Shown in pieces: positions 36,301-44,787 of a stretch of DNA of 64,000 nucleotides. The position numbers and the translations under genes are program-made. The notes under the pieces are model-generated. The model worked only from the letters and a program-made list of their open reading frames with translations. It did not search any database and was not told the origin of the DNA. Origin of the DNA: Lysinibacillus sphaericus (GTDB lineage Bacteria > Bacillota > Bacilli > Bacillales_A > Planococcaceae). The stretch covers positions 1-64,000 of the forward strand of contig NZ_SADV01000025.1 in the NCBI RefSeq assembly GCF_006864135.1, written 5' to 3'. The stretch's first letter is position 1, and each line of letters opens with the position of its first letter.

Positions 36301-36523
36301 TATCATCTTCCTCCGACACACTATACCAGGAAAATTTGCTTGATTGTGCATGTAGAAATTGTGTAAGGATGGTTGTTTTGCCATACCCTGCTCCACTATG
36401 AATTAGTGTGCAAGAATAGTTTAGGCTTTTTTTCAATGTTTTCATTAATATAGCTCTACTAATACAATGATTGGAAGGACTCGGTGGAATACACTTTGAT
36501 TGAATAATAATGTCTGTAGTCAT
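33335..36523 (-). CDS. Large MalT/SARP-like transcriptional regulator
   Basis: A 1062-residue regulator. The N-terminal NTPase domain has Walker A GAGYGKTT (residues 44-51) and Walker B PILIVIDDYHLV, as in MalT and other STAND ATPases. A long helical region of TPR-like repeats follows (about 350-800). The last 240 residues hold an OmpR-like winged helix (RDKSKELFVYLYCHRHRFAP, ALWPERNVDSLDRDFKVVLN) and a bacterial transcriptional activation (BTAD) domain, the pair that defines SARP activators. It likely binds an inducer and ATP and activates the neighbouring importer operon. It is encoded upstream of that operon on the same strand. Confidence 0.88.
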   Translation of the reverse strand: MTTDIIIQSKCIPPSPSNHCISRAILMKTLKKSLNYSCTLIHSGAGYGKTTILTQFLHAQSSKFSWYSVSEEDDNILPFLRHLFFSITRIVPSFGQEFDAWNQLSRFPKIEELNRWFKLFVNSLCEIEMPILIVIDDYHLVDHEFHINYVMEKIIEFSPPNVHFIIASRTLPNWDITRRLKLQKKLLVISEGELVFSSEEIAVFFEEYVAVHLTAEEITKVLEITEGWAISISLLAEQWNNESLEHWLNVSTNDLFTYLSEEVYVKMSAFEQETILKLAIFPTFSEEFITQFYGSEIAEALKLFVQRHLFIQPITTDGLYRFHALFIRFLELKWRQNASQYIALHKQAALYYVKENNIQAVLHHAFKTNEQDFCGELLQNHAESLVCAGQFEWLLEKINRFTADEKSKYYKLYYFEGECHRYRAFYERAKQSYEQCASIAKNKNDYLFMTKSQAGLAHIYLDTIQPALAEPYLIKALELANHTPLNEEELLELQRQYAENLVNLGKAKGAQIFIGEVALTEDVLQRANVDVRIWLRTGQLLEAKELLTQRLELPPQLVATHRESELLASFVYALLGLGKDAWYAAQHGIRRGLREKSVFIEAVGYIRKAHALLLIDFPDYQGACNAYEKALTLLNTINISRVKAEPYMGLAIVKHAQGDIVSAKKYVALGLRETEQVQDAWMTALILIAEVKIIISQQEFEQARQLLKKAQRLFHDCGDQNGEMHVLFFQSVIAFKEHNLQQFNHYFQQFAQFCINNGYDYFLQRKTILGPLNRMIFYELLQFSRKCDGENTAILAMRNYFQVEDNIVYPHEEVRVNLLGSLDLIREHRKLEDKEWQRDKSKELFVYLYCHRHRFAPKEEMAQALWPERNVDSLDRDFKVVLNTLLKVLEPNRNARQDSFFIQRKNNMYQLQQIQILQIDVERFHYFYELGMEEFDPQLSNEWLHLAETSYTDALYAEKKQLDWLIQDREKLQSLYIEVLERLAQNATRQQNYKQAIFYAERMIREDPLWEEGYRLLMYSYYQLQNRSLALKWYEKCVQQLKNELNTTPMESTMVVYDLIMG

Positions 36524-36637
36524 TTGGTGATAACCTCCCCATTCAACTGGTTATGTAAGGTTATAAGTCTTCAGAGTTAAAATCTTTAAATGATGATTTC
36601 CTTGTATAATCCAATAATTTTACATTTTATATCCAAT

Positions 36638-36700
36638 AAAAGCGAAAACTCACGTATCGCAATTGTTGCTAAGTCAAACCACGAGAGGAGTTTTCGCTTT
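36638..36700 (-). terminator. Terminator-like hairpin with long loop
   Basis: AAAGCGAAAACTC (from 36639) and GAGTTTTCGCTTT (36688-36700) form a perfect 13-bp stem around a 36-nt loop, followed by a T-rich stretch on the minus strand. It lies about 60 bases downstream of the grpB-like gene. The long loop is unusual for a terminator. Confidence 0.5.
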
Positions 36701-36760
36701 GTTCTCCAAGTTTATCAAATTGTTTTTACCGTTACCAATTTTTAAGTAGCTCTCCATTAC

Positions 36761-37261
36761 TTAACTCAATTTCTTAAACTCAGGCGTTTCCATTAATCTT
36801 TGGAAAAAGATATCTTTAGCTTCCCGATAGTCATCCATTGATTTGGCTTCGTATTCTTTCTTCAATTTATCATATGCATCGCGATATTTATTATTTGCCA
36901 ATAAAACTTCTCTAAACTTCCAAAAGAAATCAAACTCAGAATTAATTACAGTTAATTGAACTCCTAAAGGAGGTATAGTTGTATCATCTTTAAATGCCCT
37001 AAATGTATCCGTTTTGACACTTCCATCATTACTTTCATATAAATTAGATAGAAGTTCTACTGCATTCGAAAATTGTTCAGCACTAACACGTACTTGGATG
37101 TCTAAATCACCTTTAGTAAGGCTATTCGGAATTGCTGAACTACCAACATGCTGGATATCGGCCTCTGGTAGAAATTCTATTATTTTATTTTTGTGTATCA
37201 AAAAAGTTTTCTCTGCATTTTCATGAAATAGTTCATTATTAAAAAAATTTACTTTTTCCAT
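36761..37261 (-). CDS. GrpB family protein (UPF0157)
   Basis: A 166-residue protein of the GrpB family, a nucleotidyltransferase-like fold of unknown substrate. Characteristic sequences are DIQHVGSSAIPNSLTKGDLDIQVRV and FRAFKDDTTIPPLGVQLTV, with the paired acidic residues of the fold in GDLDIQV. The ATG at 37261 has AAAGGAGGG about 10 bases upstream; an ATG at 37294 would overlap that site. The gene stands alone between two terminator hairpins. Confidence 0.88.
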   Translation of the reverse strand: MEKVNFFNNELFHENAEKTFLIHKNKIIEFLPEADIQHVGSSAIPNSLTKGDLDIQVRVSAEQFSNAVELLSNLYESNDGSVKTDTFRAFKDDTTIPPLGVQLTVINSEFDFFWKFREVLLANNKYRDAYDKLKKEYEAKSMDDYREAKDIFFQRLMETPEFKKLS

Positions 37262-37454
37262 ATAAAAACACCCTCCTTTTTTATAAAACAACACGAAATT
37301 AGTAGTTTTCCTTTATTTTACCACAATAGCCCAATTTTACCCTATTGCCAGTACGAAATGTGTTTCTTCAGGATTCTTTGCTAGATTTACAATCAGTACC
37401 TTCAGTTTTAGTTACTAAACCATGGCACTTGGCCATTTATCTCCTCAATTTAAA

Positions 37455-37491
37455 AAGAATCCATTTTGAAGATTGATCAAAATGGATTCTT
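37455..37491 (-). terminator. Terminator of the S33 peptidase gene
   Basis: AAGAATCCATTTT and AAAATGGATTCTT form a perfect 13-bp stem with an 11-nt loop, followed by T-rich sequence on the minus strand. Confidence 0.85.
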
Positions 37492-37562
37492 ATTCATATT
37501 GAGTTTTTCCATAGATATGAAAACCTTTGCTATACCGCCGTTTAAAGGATAGTAAATGTAAA

Positions 37563-38498
37563 CTAATTCTGTTCTTTGATACTTATCAAAGACTGATTAA
37601 ACTTGTTTGGCTCTTCCCACTGGGGAAAATGACTTGAGTTTTCAAACCAAATGAGTTTTTTCGGAGTTTTTATTGTGTGATAGTATTCCTCTACTAATGA
37701 AGATGAAACATGTCGATCATGACGCCCCTCAAAAAACGTAATAGGAACATCGAAACTCTTGTATTCACTAAAATCAACTTCCATGAGCTCTTGCCACAAA
37801 TATTGTATAGATTGTAGACTCCCTTTTTCGCGATTAATTAAATCTTTAAATGTGTACTTTGATGAAAAAATGAAATCCTTTACCAATTGGTTGTAATTGC
37901 TTTTTCCATATAAAGAATGTTTGTATCGAACTACTAATTTAGTAACAAATAATAAATCGTTTAACCAATCTTCTTGAGTCAATGAAAGATCAATAGTTTT
38001 CAATCGCTGAACAATCTTTCTTTGATTTCGTTCTTCACTTTCTTTCAAAACAAAATCATATTGACACTTCAACCCTTTTTTCATGTTAACTACTTGACCA
38101 CATCCATAATAACTATGTATTAGCTGCGGATATTTTTTAATGAACATCAAGCCTAGGACACTTCCCCATGAGTGCCCTAAAAGGTAAACTTTTTCTTGTT
38201 TAAACGTTTCTAACAAATAAAGAATTAAACTGTGAAGGTCTTCTATATAAGTTTCAATAGATATTTGGTCCTCTTCAGAAAATTTACAGTACGATTTTCC
38301 AGCCCCTCTTTGTTCCCATACTACAACATTAAACGCTTTTCCAAGTTCAACGTTATATTTATACATCAATGGTAATGCGGCATCACCTGGTCCACCATGC
38401 AAATAAACTAAAAGAGGTAGATTGTTATTTTCACCAAAAATGGAAATAAATTGTTTGGAATAGCCTATTTGTATATACTTAGACACTTGAGTTTTCAA
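37563..38498 (-). CDS. Alpha/beta hydrolase, proline iminopeptidase-like (S33)
   Basis: A 311-residue hydrolase of the S33 peptidase type. The oxyanion motif is LVYLHGGPGDAALP (HGGPG, typical of prolyl iminopeptidases), followed by VVWEQRGAGKSY, the nucleophile in LLGHSWGSVLGL, the acid in FEGRHDRHVSS and the His in ENSSHFPQWEEP. The usual role is release of N-terminal proline from peptides, but other esterase activities are possible. It is a single-gene unit. Confidence 0.85.
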   Translation of the reverse strand: MKTQVSKYIQIGYSKQFISIFGENNNLPLLVYLHGGPGDAALPLMYKYNVELGKAFNVVVWEQRGAGKSYCKFSEEDQISIETYIEDLHSLILYLLETFKQEKVYLLGHSWGSVLGLMFIKKYPQLIHSYYGCGQVVNMKKGLKCQYDFVLKESEERNQRKIVQRLKTIDLSLTQEDWLNDLLFVTKLVVRYKHSLYGKSNYNQLVKDFIFSSKYTFKDLINREKGSLQSIQYLWQELMEVDFSEYKSFDVPITFFEGRHDRHVSSSLVEEYYHTIKTPKKLIWFENSSHFPQWEEPNKFNQSLISIKEQN

Positions 38499-38735
38499 TT
38501 TCTTCTCCTACCTTGCTATTTAAGATTAATACGAATAACACACTATATCAAAAAAAGGTTTTTTTGACAATATATACAATCGATTAACAAACCCCTAATT
38601 ATTTGTTAGATTGATGAGTTCACTTTACGCAATGTTCGCTATTGTGCAGTCATTAATATTTTGACATCTCCAGCTTTTTATAAACTTTAAGTTTGCCTTT
38701 ATAGTGATTTAACATAAATGATTTGCTAGAAATGA

Positions 38736-38768
38736 AAAATCCCGATTATCAACTATATGATAATCGGG
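38736..38768 (-). terminator. Terminator of ddh
   Basis: CCCGATTATCA and TGATAATCGGG form an 11-bp perfect stem with a 6-nt loop; the minus strand continues ATTTTTC. Confidence 0.85.
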
Positions 38769-38778
38769 TAGTTTACTA

Positions 38779-39759
38779 TTATAAAAGTTCTTTACGTAAT
38801 TCAGCAGCTGATTTTGATGATAACAGACCGAATGGGATATCGAATACTGTTTTTGCACCTTTGTCTCCTGCTTCGTTTAAGCGATAAGCTGCACGTGCAA
38901 AAGCTACTAGAACACTAGACGTGAAGTTTGGATTACTCTCAAGCTTTAATGAGAATTCAAGAATTTGTTTTTCGTTAGCGCCGCTTTCACCACTACGAAT
39001 TACGAATCCACCGTGTGGCATGCCAGTGTGGTTTGCTTTAAATTCCTCTTCAGAAATAAAGTTTACTGTAGTGTCATACTCATCAAAATAATTCGGCATC
39101 GTCACGATTTCTTGCTCAACTTTTGCAGCATCTGCACCTGCCTCAAGAACAACCCAGCATTCACGTGCATGTTTTTCACGCGTTGTCAGCTCAGGATTTT
39201 CGCCATAGCGAACACGGTCTACAGCCTCTTTAATTGGTAATGTGTATTGTACAGCATTATTAACACCTTCGATACGACGAATAGCATCTGAGTGTCCTTG
39301 ACTTAATCCATCTCCCCAGAAAGTATAAGTTGTGCCCACTGGTAGAACTGTCTCCCCAAGTATACGATTTAATGAGAATAAACCCGGATCCCAGCCAACT
39401 GAAATGACTGATACTTTTCCAGATTTTTGAGCTACTGCATCGACTGCATCGAAAAACCCAGGAATTTTCGCATGTGTATCAAAGCTATCAATTGTATTAA
39501 ACCATTGTGCAAAATGTGGTCCTTGCTCTGGTAAATCTGTAGCTGAGCCACCACATAAAATCATTACATCAATGTCATTTTGGAATTTTTCAGCATCATC
39601 TACTAAATACACACTTGCATTACTTGCGATGTTTACAGTTGAAGGATCGCGACGTGTAAATACCGCTACTAATTCCATATCTGGATTTTGCGAGATAGCA
39701 TACTCTACTCCGCGCCCTAAATTTCCATAACCAACAATACCTACTCGAATTGCACCCAT
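38779..39759 (-). CDS. ddh: meso-Diaminopimelate D-dehydrogenase
   Basis: Ddh reductively aminates tetrahydrodipicolinate to meso-diaminopimelate with NADPH and ammonia, a one-step route to lysine and cell-wall precursors. The 326-residue product has the usual length. The Rossmann motif is IRVGIVGYGNLGRGVEYA at the N-terminus. The substrate region includes ISVGWDPGLFSLNRILGE and FWGDGLSQGHSDAIRRIEGV, which are diagnostic. The start at 39759 follows GAGGAGG; the upstream ATG at 39804 is rejected. The enzyme is well known from Bacillus sphaericus, supporting the host assignment. Confidence 0.96.
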   Translation of the reverse strand: MGAIRVGIVGYGNLGRGVEYAISQNPDMELVAVFTRRDPSTVNIASNASVYLVDDAEKFQNDIDVMILCGGSATDLPEQGPHFAQWFNTIDSFDTHAKIPGFFDAVDAVAQKSGKVSVISVGWDPGLFSLNRILGETVLPVGTTYTFWGDGLSQGHSDAIRRIEGVNNAVQYTLPIKEAVDRVRYGENPELTTREKHARECWVVLEAGADAAKVEQEIVTMPNYFDEYDTTVNFISEEEFKANHTGMPHGGFVIRSGESGANEKQILEFSLKLESNPNFTSSVLVAFARAAYRLNEAGDKGAKTVFDIPFGLLSSKSAAELRKELL

Positions 39760-40041
39760 TAAAAATTCCTCCTCACGATTACGTGACTCTGTGAAGCTTT
39801 TCACGTTAAATCTAATTACAATAATACGTTTTGTTAGGAAAATTCACAATAGTTCGAGTACGTGTTTTTCTCTTGAAATTATACAAGTTTTCTATGATTT
39901 CTATTCGTTAATGGCATGAATACGGTTACATTTTACTAATCTAACGGCTAACCTTTAAGTTTTCGTTAAAGCCTTGTAAATTGAGACTATTCCGACCGTA
40001 TGTCTTGTACAATAACACTAACGACAAAGGGGGCATGTTGA

Positions 40042-40329
40042 ATGAAAGGTAATTGTTATTCACCAAGCACAACAATGGAACAAGGAGAATTACTCACTCG
40101 TCCATTCCAAAATGCACAAAAATCTAATACAGCTTATATCGAAACTGAGGCAATGCACAAAAAGATTCCACCCAACACACACCAATGTTTAAGGGTTATA
40201 CCTTTTGGCGTTATAGAAGAAACCCTAAATATCTCCATACAAAACCAAAGAGTCAATGAAGCTTACTTTTACCATAGCGGAAAGGAGATAGTACGCTGGT
40301 TAGTTAAAAAAAGTGAATACAATAAGTAA
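40042..40329 (+). CDS. Small protein of unknown function
   Basis: A 95-residue protein that I do not recognise. It has a ribosome site (AAAGGGGG) 9 bases before the ATG, is basic at the C-terminus (WLVKKSEYNK) and shows no membrane segment or signal peptide. It ends 9 bases before the end of the convergent Crp-like gene. A possible weak similarity of HQCLRVIPFGVIEETLNISIQN to a beta-rich fold cannot be tested here. The upstream 280-base gap back to ddh holds no other gene. Confidence 0.6.
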   Translation: MKGNCYSPSTTMEQGELLTRPFQNAQKSNTAYIETEAMHKKIPPNTHQCLRVIPFGVIEETLNISIQNQRVNEAYFYHSGKEIVRWLVKKSEYNK

Positions 40330-40338
40330 TAGCACTCC

Positions 40339-41001
40339 TCACAGTATTTCCTGTGCCAATTCGGCAAGACGCTCTTCATTCATAATGTGATAGCCATTCT
40401 TTTTCTTCTCTAAAATTTTTTCTTCGCAAAATTGCGCAAGTACATATAATAAATGTCGATAGGAAACCCCTAAATATTCACAGATTTCAGTATGCTTTTC
40501 TTTATAAACTCCTTGATCTGACGAAAATTGAATAAATGCAGCCAATCGATTTTCAAGTGGAAATGCTTGATTTTGTGTATATTTTGACGTCATTTTGAAC
40601 GCCTTTTCCCCTAAAAACACACAAAGTTTACGCAAAAATAGTACATCCGTGAGTAACTTTTCTTTGCAGGACTGTGTAATCGAAAAACAAATCGTCTCGG
40701 TTACTGTCTGAATCCCCTTCGTATATCTTGCCTCATTAAGCAACTCAATTTCCCCCATAAAACGTGGTGCCTCCAAGTAATCGATAAGCGAGACCTTGCC
40801 ATTTTTATGTGTCATGTATAGCTTCGCCTTCCCTTCGATCATGTAGTATAGCGTATCTGGAAATGACCCTTCTTGAAAAATCCATTCACCTTTGTCAAAC
40901 TTACATATTTCTAGAAATGGATCAATTTTAAAAGAAAAAAAATCATCTATTGGATATTTATCAAGATAATAAGAACGTTCTTCAGCTGTCAGTATATGCA
41001 T
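40339..41001 (-). CDS. Crp/Fnr-family transcriptional regulator (YeiL-like)
   Basis: A 220-residue regulator with an N-terminal cyclic-nucleotide-binding-like beta domain (FDKGEWIFQEGSFPDTLYYM, then FMGEIELLNEARYTKG) and a C-terminal helix-turn-helix (HTEICEYLGVSYRHLLYVLA). It has the layout of YeiL-type regulators. Only a few cysteines are present and not in an Fnr cluster pattern, so oxygen sensing through an iron-sulfur cluster is not supported. A perfect Crp-like palindrome lies in the gap to the divergent MFS gene, so it probably controls that gene and itself. Confidence 0.88.
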   Translation of the reverse strand: MHILTAEERSYYLDKYPIDDFFSFKIDPFLEICKFDKGEWIFQEGSFPDTLYYMIEGKAKLYMTHKNGKVSLIDYLEAPRFMGEIELLNEARYTKGIQTVTETICFSITQSCKEKLLTDVLFLRKLCVFLGEKAFKMTSKYTQNQAFPLENRLAAFIQFSSDQGVYKEKHTEICEYLGVSYRHLLYVLAQFCEEKILEKKKNGYHIMNEERLAELAQEIL

Positions 41002-41021
41002 TATTTTACTCTCTCCTCCGA

Positions 41022-41041
41022 AATGTGAGATATCTCACATT
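41022..41041. promoter_or_regulatory. Perfect Crp/Fnr-type operator
   Basis: AATGTGAGATATCTCACATT is a perfect 20-bp palindrome containing TGTGA-N6-TCACA, the classical Crp-family site. It lies 21 bases before the Crp-like gene and 60 bases before the MFS gene. Confidence 0.85.
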
Positions 41042-41100
41042 ATTGTAACGATGAACGTGCTATTATTCAACATAGTTAAATTGGAGGTACAAAAAAATTT

Positions 41101-42252
41101 ATGAACAATCAACGATGGCTTTCTCAAAATTTCTTTGCATTTTTCTTTACATGGGGTATTTTCTTACCTTACTGGACTGGGTGGCTTGTAGATGCCAAAC
41201 ATCTTACTGTTTCACAGGCTAGCGTCGTAATGGGCTGTGGTCTTTTAGCACGAGCAACATCAAATCTATTTTTCTTCCCGACGCTTGCAAAATATGTGAA
41301 TAATAAACGACTCATTAGTATTCTTGCAATAGGTGCACTAATCACAACTTTACTTTACATACTAAGCACGAGCTTTATCTCGCTTCTTATTGTTACCCTT
41401 TTATTTAGCGTTTTCTATCCAGCACTGCTACCTGCCGTTGAAAGTAGTGCGGCAACGCTCGTACAGCATGGAAATGTACACTATGGCAAAAGCCGTTCCT
41501 ATGGTTCCCTTGGCTTTGTCATTGCAGTATTAATCATTAGTATGCTGACAGGTGCATTTGGCAATGACATTATCTTCTGGAGTATGGTGGTCGGCCTGAT
41601 CGGTATGCTGTTGATGCAACAAATGGCTACACCTAAAGAGTTACTCGTTGTACCGACGAAAGAACAACGTGCAAAATCATTGTCGATGAAAACATTATGG
41701 TCTATTAAAGGCTTCCCTATTGTTTTATTAGTCGTTATTCTGTTGCAAGGCGCACATGCTTCTTATTACAGCTATGGCTATATATATTTAGGAGATTTAC
41801 ATGTTGATCCATTCTATATGGGGATGATTATTAACATCGCCGTTATTTGCGAAATCTTATACTTTATGAAGGCTGATACATTATTTAAAAAATGGAGCTC
41901 ATCTTCTTTATTACTTTTAGCAGCAAGTAGTTCTTCGCTACGTTGGTTACTTATTTACCTATTCCCTAATGTCTGGGTATTTATCGCTTCTCAAACATTG
42001 CATGCATTTTCTTTCGCTCTCGCACATTTCGCTTTTATCGGCTATTTGACAAAAACATTGCCGAAGGAGCAAATTCCGAATGCACAAGGCCTCTACTCTG
42101 CATTAGCAATGGGATTAAGTACAGCGATCCTTACATTTTTAGGCGGCTATTTATACGAGATTTCACCTGGACTATCATTTGCAGCAATGCTTATTTGTAC
42201 TGTTCCAGCAATCGGTATACTGCTTGCAACTAGAAATAAATATCAATATTAA
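41101..42252 (+). CDS. MFS transporter (HcaT/PPP-like)
   Basis: A 383-residue major facilitator with about 12 membrane segments. The opening WLSQNFFAFFFTWGIFLPYW and the following TVSQASVVMGCGLLARATSN resemble the MFS group containing the putative 3-phenylpropionate transporter HcaT. The substrate is unknown. A ribosome site (TTGGAGG) precedes the ATG, with a perfect Crp-like site further upstream. Regulation by the divergent Crp-like protein is likely. Confidence 0.86.
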   Translation: MNNQRWLSQNFFAFFFTWGIFLPYWTGWLVDAKHLTVSQASVVMGCGLLARATSNLFFFPTLAKYVNNKRLISILAIGALITTLLYILSTSFISLLIVTLLFSVFYPALLPAVESSAATLVQHGNVHYGKSRSYGSLGFVIAVLIISMLTGAFGNDIIFWSMVVGLIGMLLMQQMATPKELLVVPTKEQRAKSLSMKTLWSIKGFPIVLLVVILLQGAHASYYSYGYIYLGDLHVDPFYMGMIINIAVICEILYFMKADTLFKKWSSSSLLLLAASSSSLRWLLIYLFPNVWVFIASQTLHAFSFALAHFAFIGYLTKTLPKEQIPNAQGLYSALAMGLSTAILTFLGGYLYEISPGLSFAAMLICTVPAIGILLATRNKYQY

Positions 42253-42254
42253 AA

Positions 42255-42297
42255 AAATGCAGGTAGGAAAGTTCTTTGATCTTTCCTACCTGCATTT
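42255..42297. terminator. Bidirectional terminator between MFS gene and oxalate decarboxylase
   Basis: AAATGCAGGTAGGAAAG and its exact reverse complement flank a 9-nt loop, giving a 17-bp stem. A run of A on the left and T on the right allow use by both convergent genes. Confidence 0.9.
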
Positions 42298-42336
42298 CTA
42301 AACGCTCACCTTGGATAATAAGAAAATCCAGGTTAT

Positions 42337-43491
42337 TTATACAACTGGCCATTTTTCCTTTCTCAATACGTTAAGAAGTTCAGGACCAATCTTTAAATTG
42401 CTTTGTACTAGCTCAGATGGAGTAAGGGCCATCCATTGATTTAACGAAACATCCTGAAATCTATCACTTTTAAATATTTCAAGGAACCATAATGTCTCTG
42501 TGCCGGTATTCTCAATGTAGTGACCATTTGCAAACGGCACGTACCCTACATCTCCTGCACGATAATCGAATGTTCGAGCTACACCATTTGCAGCAAACAC
42601 TGTCATACGCCCTTGACCTTGAAGGTAATATTGCCATTCGTCATTATTCGGGTGCCAATGCATCTCTCTCATTGCACCAGGCTTAATCTCGACAAGCGCT
42701 GCGGCGATATTTTTTGAAATAGGAAAGTTTGTTGAATCCACAATTCTAACGCTACCGCCAGGAGTTTTAATAGGAGTTTGGGCAAGCAGGCGATGCTTGA
42801 AGGTTTGAGGGACTGTACCGTATGGGGATTGTACTTTTTGTGTGTCTAGAGGTCCTGGAACCTTATCTTGATAAATATAGACCTGTTCTTTCGGGATATG
42901 TGTAAAAGCACTCAAAGGAACACCAAAGTTAGAGGACAGCACATCTTTAGGAGTATGAGCAAACCAATCAGATATTGAAAATGTACTAAGATCTGAAAAA
43001 TGTCCATCATCAAACACCAGTAAAAATTCACAGCCATCATGAAGACCCTGTATGGAATGCGGAATTCCAGGTGGGAAATACCATAAATCTCCCGGTCCTA
43101 CATCAGCAATGAAATTACGCCCATTTTGATCGACTGCTGTAATGCGTGCATGGCCAAGAAGCATATACGACCATTCTGCTTGTTGATGCCAATGCAGTTC
43201 CCGTACTCCACCTGGTGTCAAACTCATATTAACACCTGCCAATGTAGTGGCGATTGGCAAATCACGAACAGTAATTTCTCGAGACCAACCGCCATTTTTT
43301 AAAACCATATGCGTATCAGAAAAAGAGAATTTTAAATTTGGTACAAGTCCAGCATCTGTTTTTGGAGGGACAAGCATATTAGGATTTTCCAGATCCCTCA
43401 TAAAATCTCTCGGCCCTTTATCAACCCACCCCGCCCCATCTTTCCGAATAGGCTGCGGAACATAAGAATAGTCCTCTGGCATGTTCTCCAA
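42337..43491 (-). CDS. Oxalate decarboxylase-family bicupin
   Basis: A bicupin of about 384 residues. The oxalate decarboxylase family converts oxalate to formate and CO2 with manganese. Both cupin metal sites are intact: [10 protein letters not shown] with PHSIQGL in the first half, and [11 protein letters not shown] with GHYIEN in the second. The N-terminal lid, SENST in B. subtilis OxdC, reads SDLST here (about residue 166-170), so the catalytic lid Glu is Asp and the next Asn is Leu. Activity may therefore differ from OxdC. The start is probably the TTG at 43491, 6 bases after GAGGTG; a GTG at 43500 is the alternative. Confidence 0.9.
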   Translation of the reverse strand: MENMPEDYSYVPQPIRKDGAGWVDKGPRDFMRDLENPNMLVPPKTDAGLVPNLKFSFSDTHMVLKNGGWSREITVRDLPIATTLAGVNMSLTPGGVRELHWHQQAEWSYMLLGHARITAVDQNGRNFIADVGPGDLWYFPPGIPHSIQGLHDGCEFLLVFDDGHFSDLSTFSISDWFAHTPKDVLSSNFGVPLSAFTHIPKEQVYIYQDKVPGPLDTQKVQSPYGTVPQTFKHRLLAQTPIKTPGGSVRIVDSTNFPISKNIAAALVEIKPGAMREMHWHPNNDEWQYYLQGQGRMTVFAANGVARTFDYRAGDVGYVPFANGHYIENTGTETLWFLEIFKSDRFQDVSLNQWMALTPSELVQSNLKIGPELLNVLRKEKWPVV

Positions 43492-43603
43492 TGGATTCAC
43501 CTCTTCATAAAGAAATCGTTATTTAAATATGTATGGATTTTTTACTTGGAATATTCTTCTTTCCCTTTCAGCTTAGTTGCGAGGATAGCAGAGGATGTTG
43601 GTG

Positions 43604-43690
43604 TTAAATAGATTTCTGTAGTTTGGCTAACATTTTACATGCCTTCACCATTTCCGGAATATATGTATTGGAGCGATATTTCGATAACAT
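43604..43690 (-). CDS. Possible 28-residue small protein
   Basis: An ATG at 43690, 9 bases after AAAGGGGG, opens a 28-codon frame ending in TAA. The product is basic and helical (contains YIPEMVKACKMLAKLQKSI). It could be a real small protein, a leader peptide or the remnant of a longer gene. It is the only coding candidate in the gap of about 800 bases between the oxalate decarboxylase and the zinc-ribbon gene. That gap also holds a small hairpin (AAAAGCC with GGCTTTT) near 44017-44042. Confidence 0.35.
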   Translation of the reverse strand: MLSKYRSNTYIPEMVKACKMLAKLQKSI

Positions 43691-44288
43691 AATGACCAAC
43701 CCCCTTTACGATTTTAAACTATATATTCGCTTTTTCCCTTAAAATCCCTTTGTAAAATATCGCTTCCTTAAATAGAGGTGCGATGCAGTTTTTCATAAAT
43801 TTATTTCTTTTTCAAAGTAATCGCGACTTATGTATAACGGTTTTAACCTAAAATGCTTAACCCATCTTATTTTATTATCCCTTTTTAACCAAATTTACAG
43901 TTGGAATGTTATCGAATAATTTTACATATATTTACTTCGCCCCAAACGTCATTGCAGTTTGCTATCACACCATTATTTTAATTTCCCAGATAAAATCAAG
44001 TATTATTTGAGATCCGCAAAAGCCTTCGAACGCTGCGGCTTTTCATAGTATAAAAAAGATAAAAATGGGGAGTTGTACCGATGAATGCAATATCTATCCT
44101 ACTGTCAGTGGTATATTAATAAATTAAAAGTTAGTAGACCAAATTAATTCATTAAATTTTAGAGCGCAGTTTTAATCGCTCTTTTTAGATTTAAACTCAT
44201 AATTGTTCATTTAGTTGCTGTAGCGTATGGTGACACGGCGGCTATTTCCATGATAAAATTTACATATATTACATAACGAGGTGCTAAC

Positions 44289-44489
44289 ATGGAAAATAAT
44301 ACTTTAGTTTGTAAGGCTTGTGGTAGTGATTCCTTCGCACAAGGTGAATTAGGCGGATCTATGGCAAATGTAAAACCCATTAAGCTCGATATGGTCCATT
44401 TTTCGAGTTCGCCACTAATTTTGACTATTTGTACGAATTGCGGAGAAGTAGCTTCAATGAAAGTTAAGAAAGTTGATAAGTTTAAATAG
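44289..44489 (+). CDS. Small zinc-ribbon protein
   Basis: A 66-residue protein with two Cys pairs, CKACGS near the N-terminus and CTNCGE about 40 residues later, which together would bind one zinc ion as a zinc ribbon. Proteins of this kind are common in Bacillus and are sometimes labelled as TFIIIB-like, but the role is unknown. A ribosome site (ACGAGG) lies upstream. A hairpin with GGGTCACT and AGTGACTC follows at 44508-44532 and may end its transcript. Confidence 0.7.
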   Translation: MENNTLVCKACGSDSFAQGELGGSMANVKPIKLDMVHFSSSPLILTICTNCGEVASMKVKKVDKFK

Positions 44490-44787
44490 CTCTTATAGTT
44501 AAACTTTGGGTCACTTCCAGTTGAGTGACTCTTTATTAGTTTCTTTCCTCTTGTAAGATTACTTACTTGGATTAAAAATTAATCATTTAGAAATGAACTA
44601 CTCAAGCACTAAGGAACTGTTCTAGCTTAAAAGTACTGAAATCAACCTTTCAGGCACATCGGAGCAAGAATCTAATAACCTTTTTCTTTACCAATTTTGG
44701 GATACATGAATTTTGCTAATATAAAAATAACCCCACAAAAACAATTATGCCTCGGCATAATTACGTCCGGAATGGCTTTGTGCTTAG

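Noticed and set aside
44081-44119. 12-codon frame after GGGGAGTTG
   Set aside because: Too short to support; no clear attenuator or downstream gene that it would regulate.
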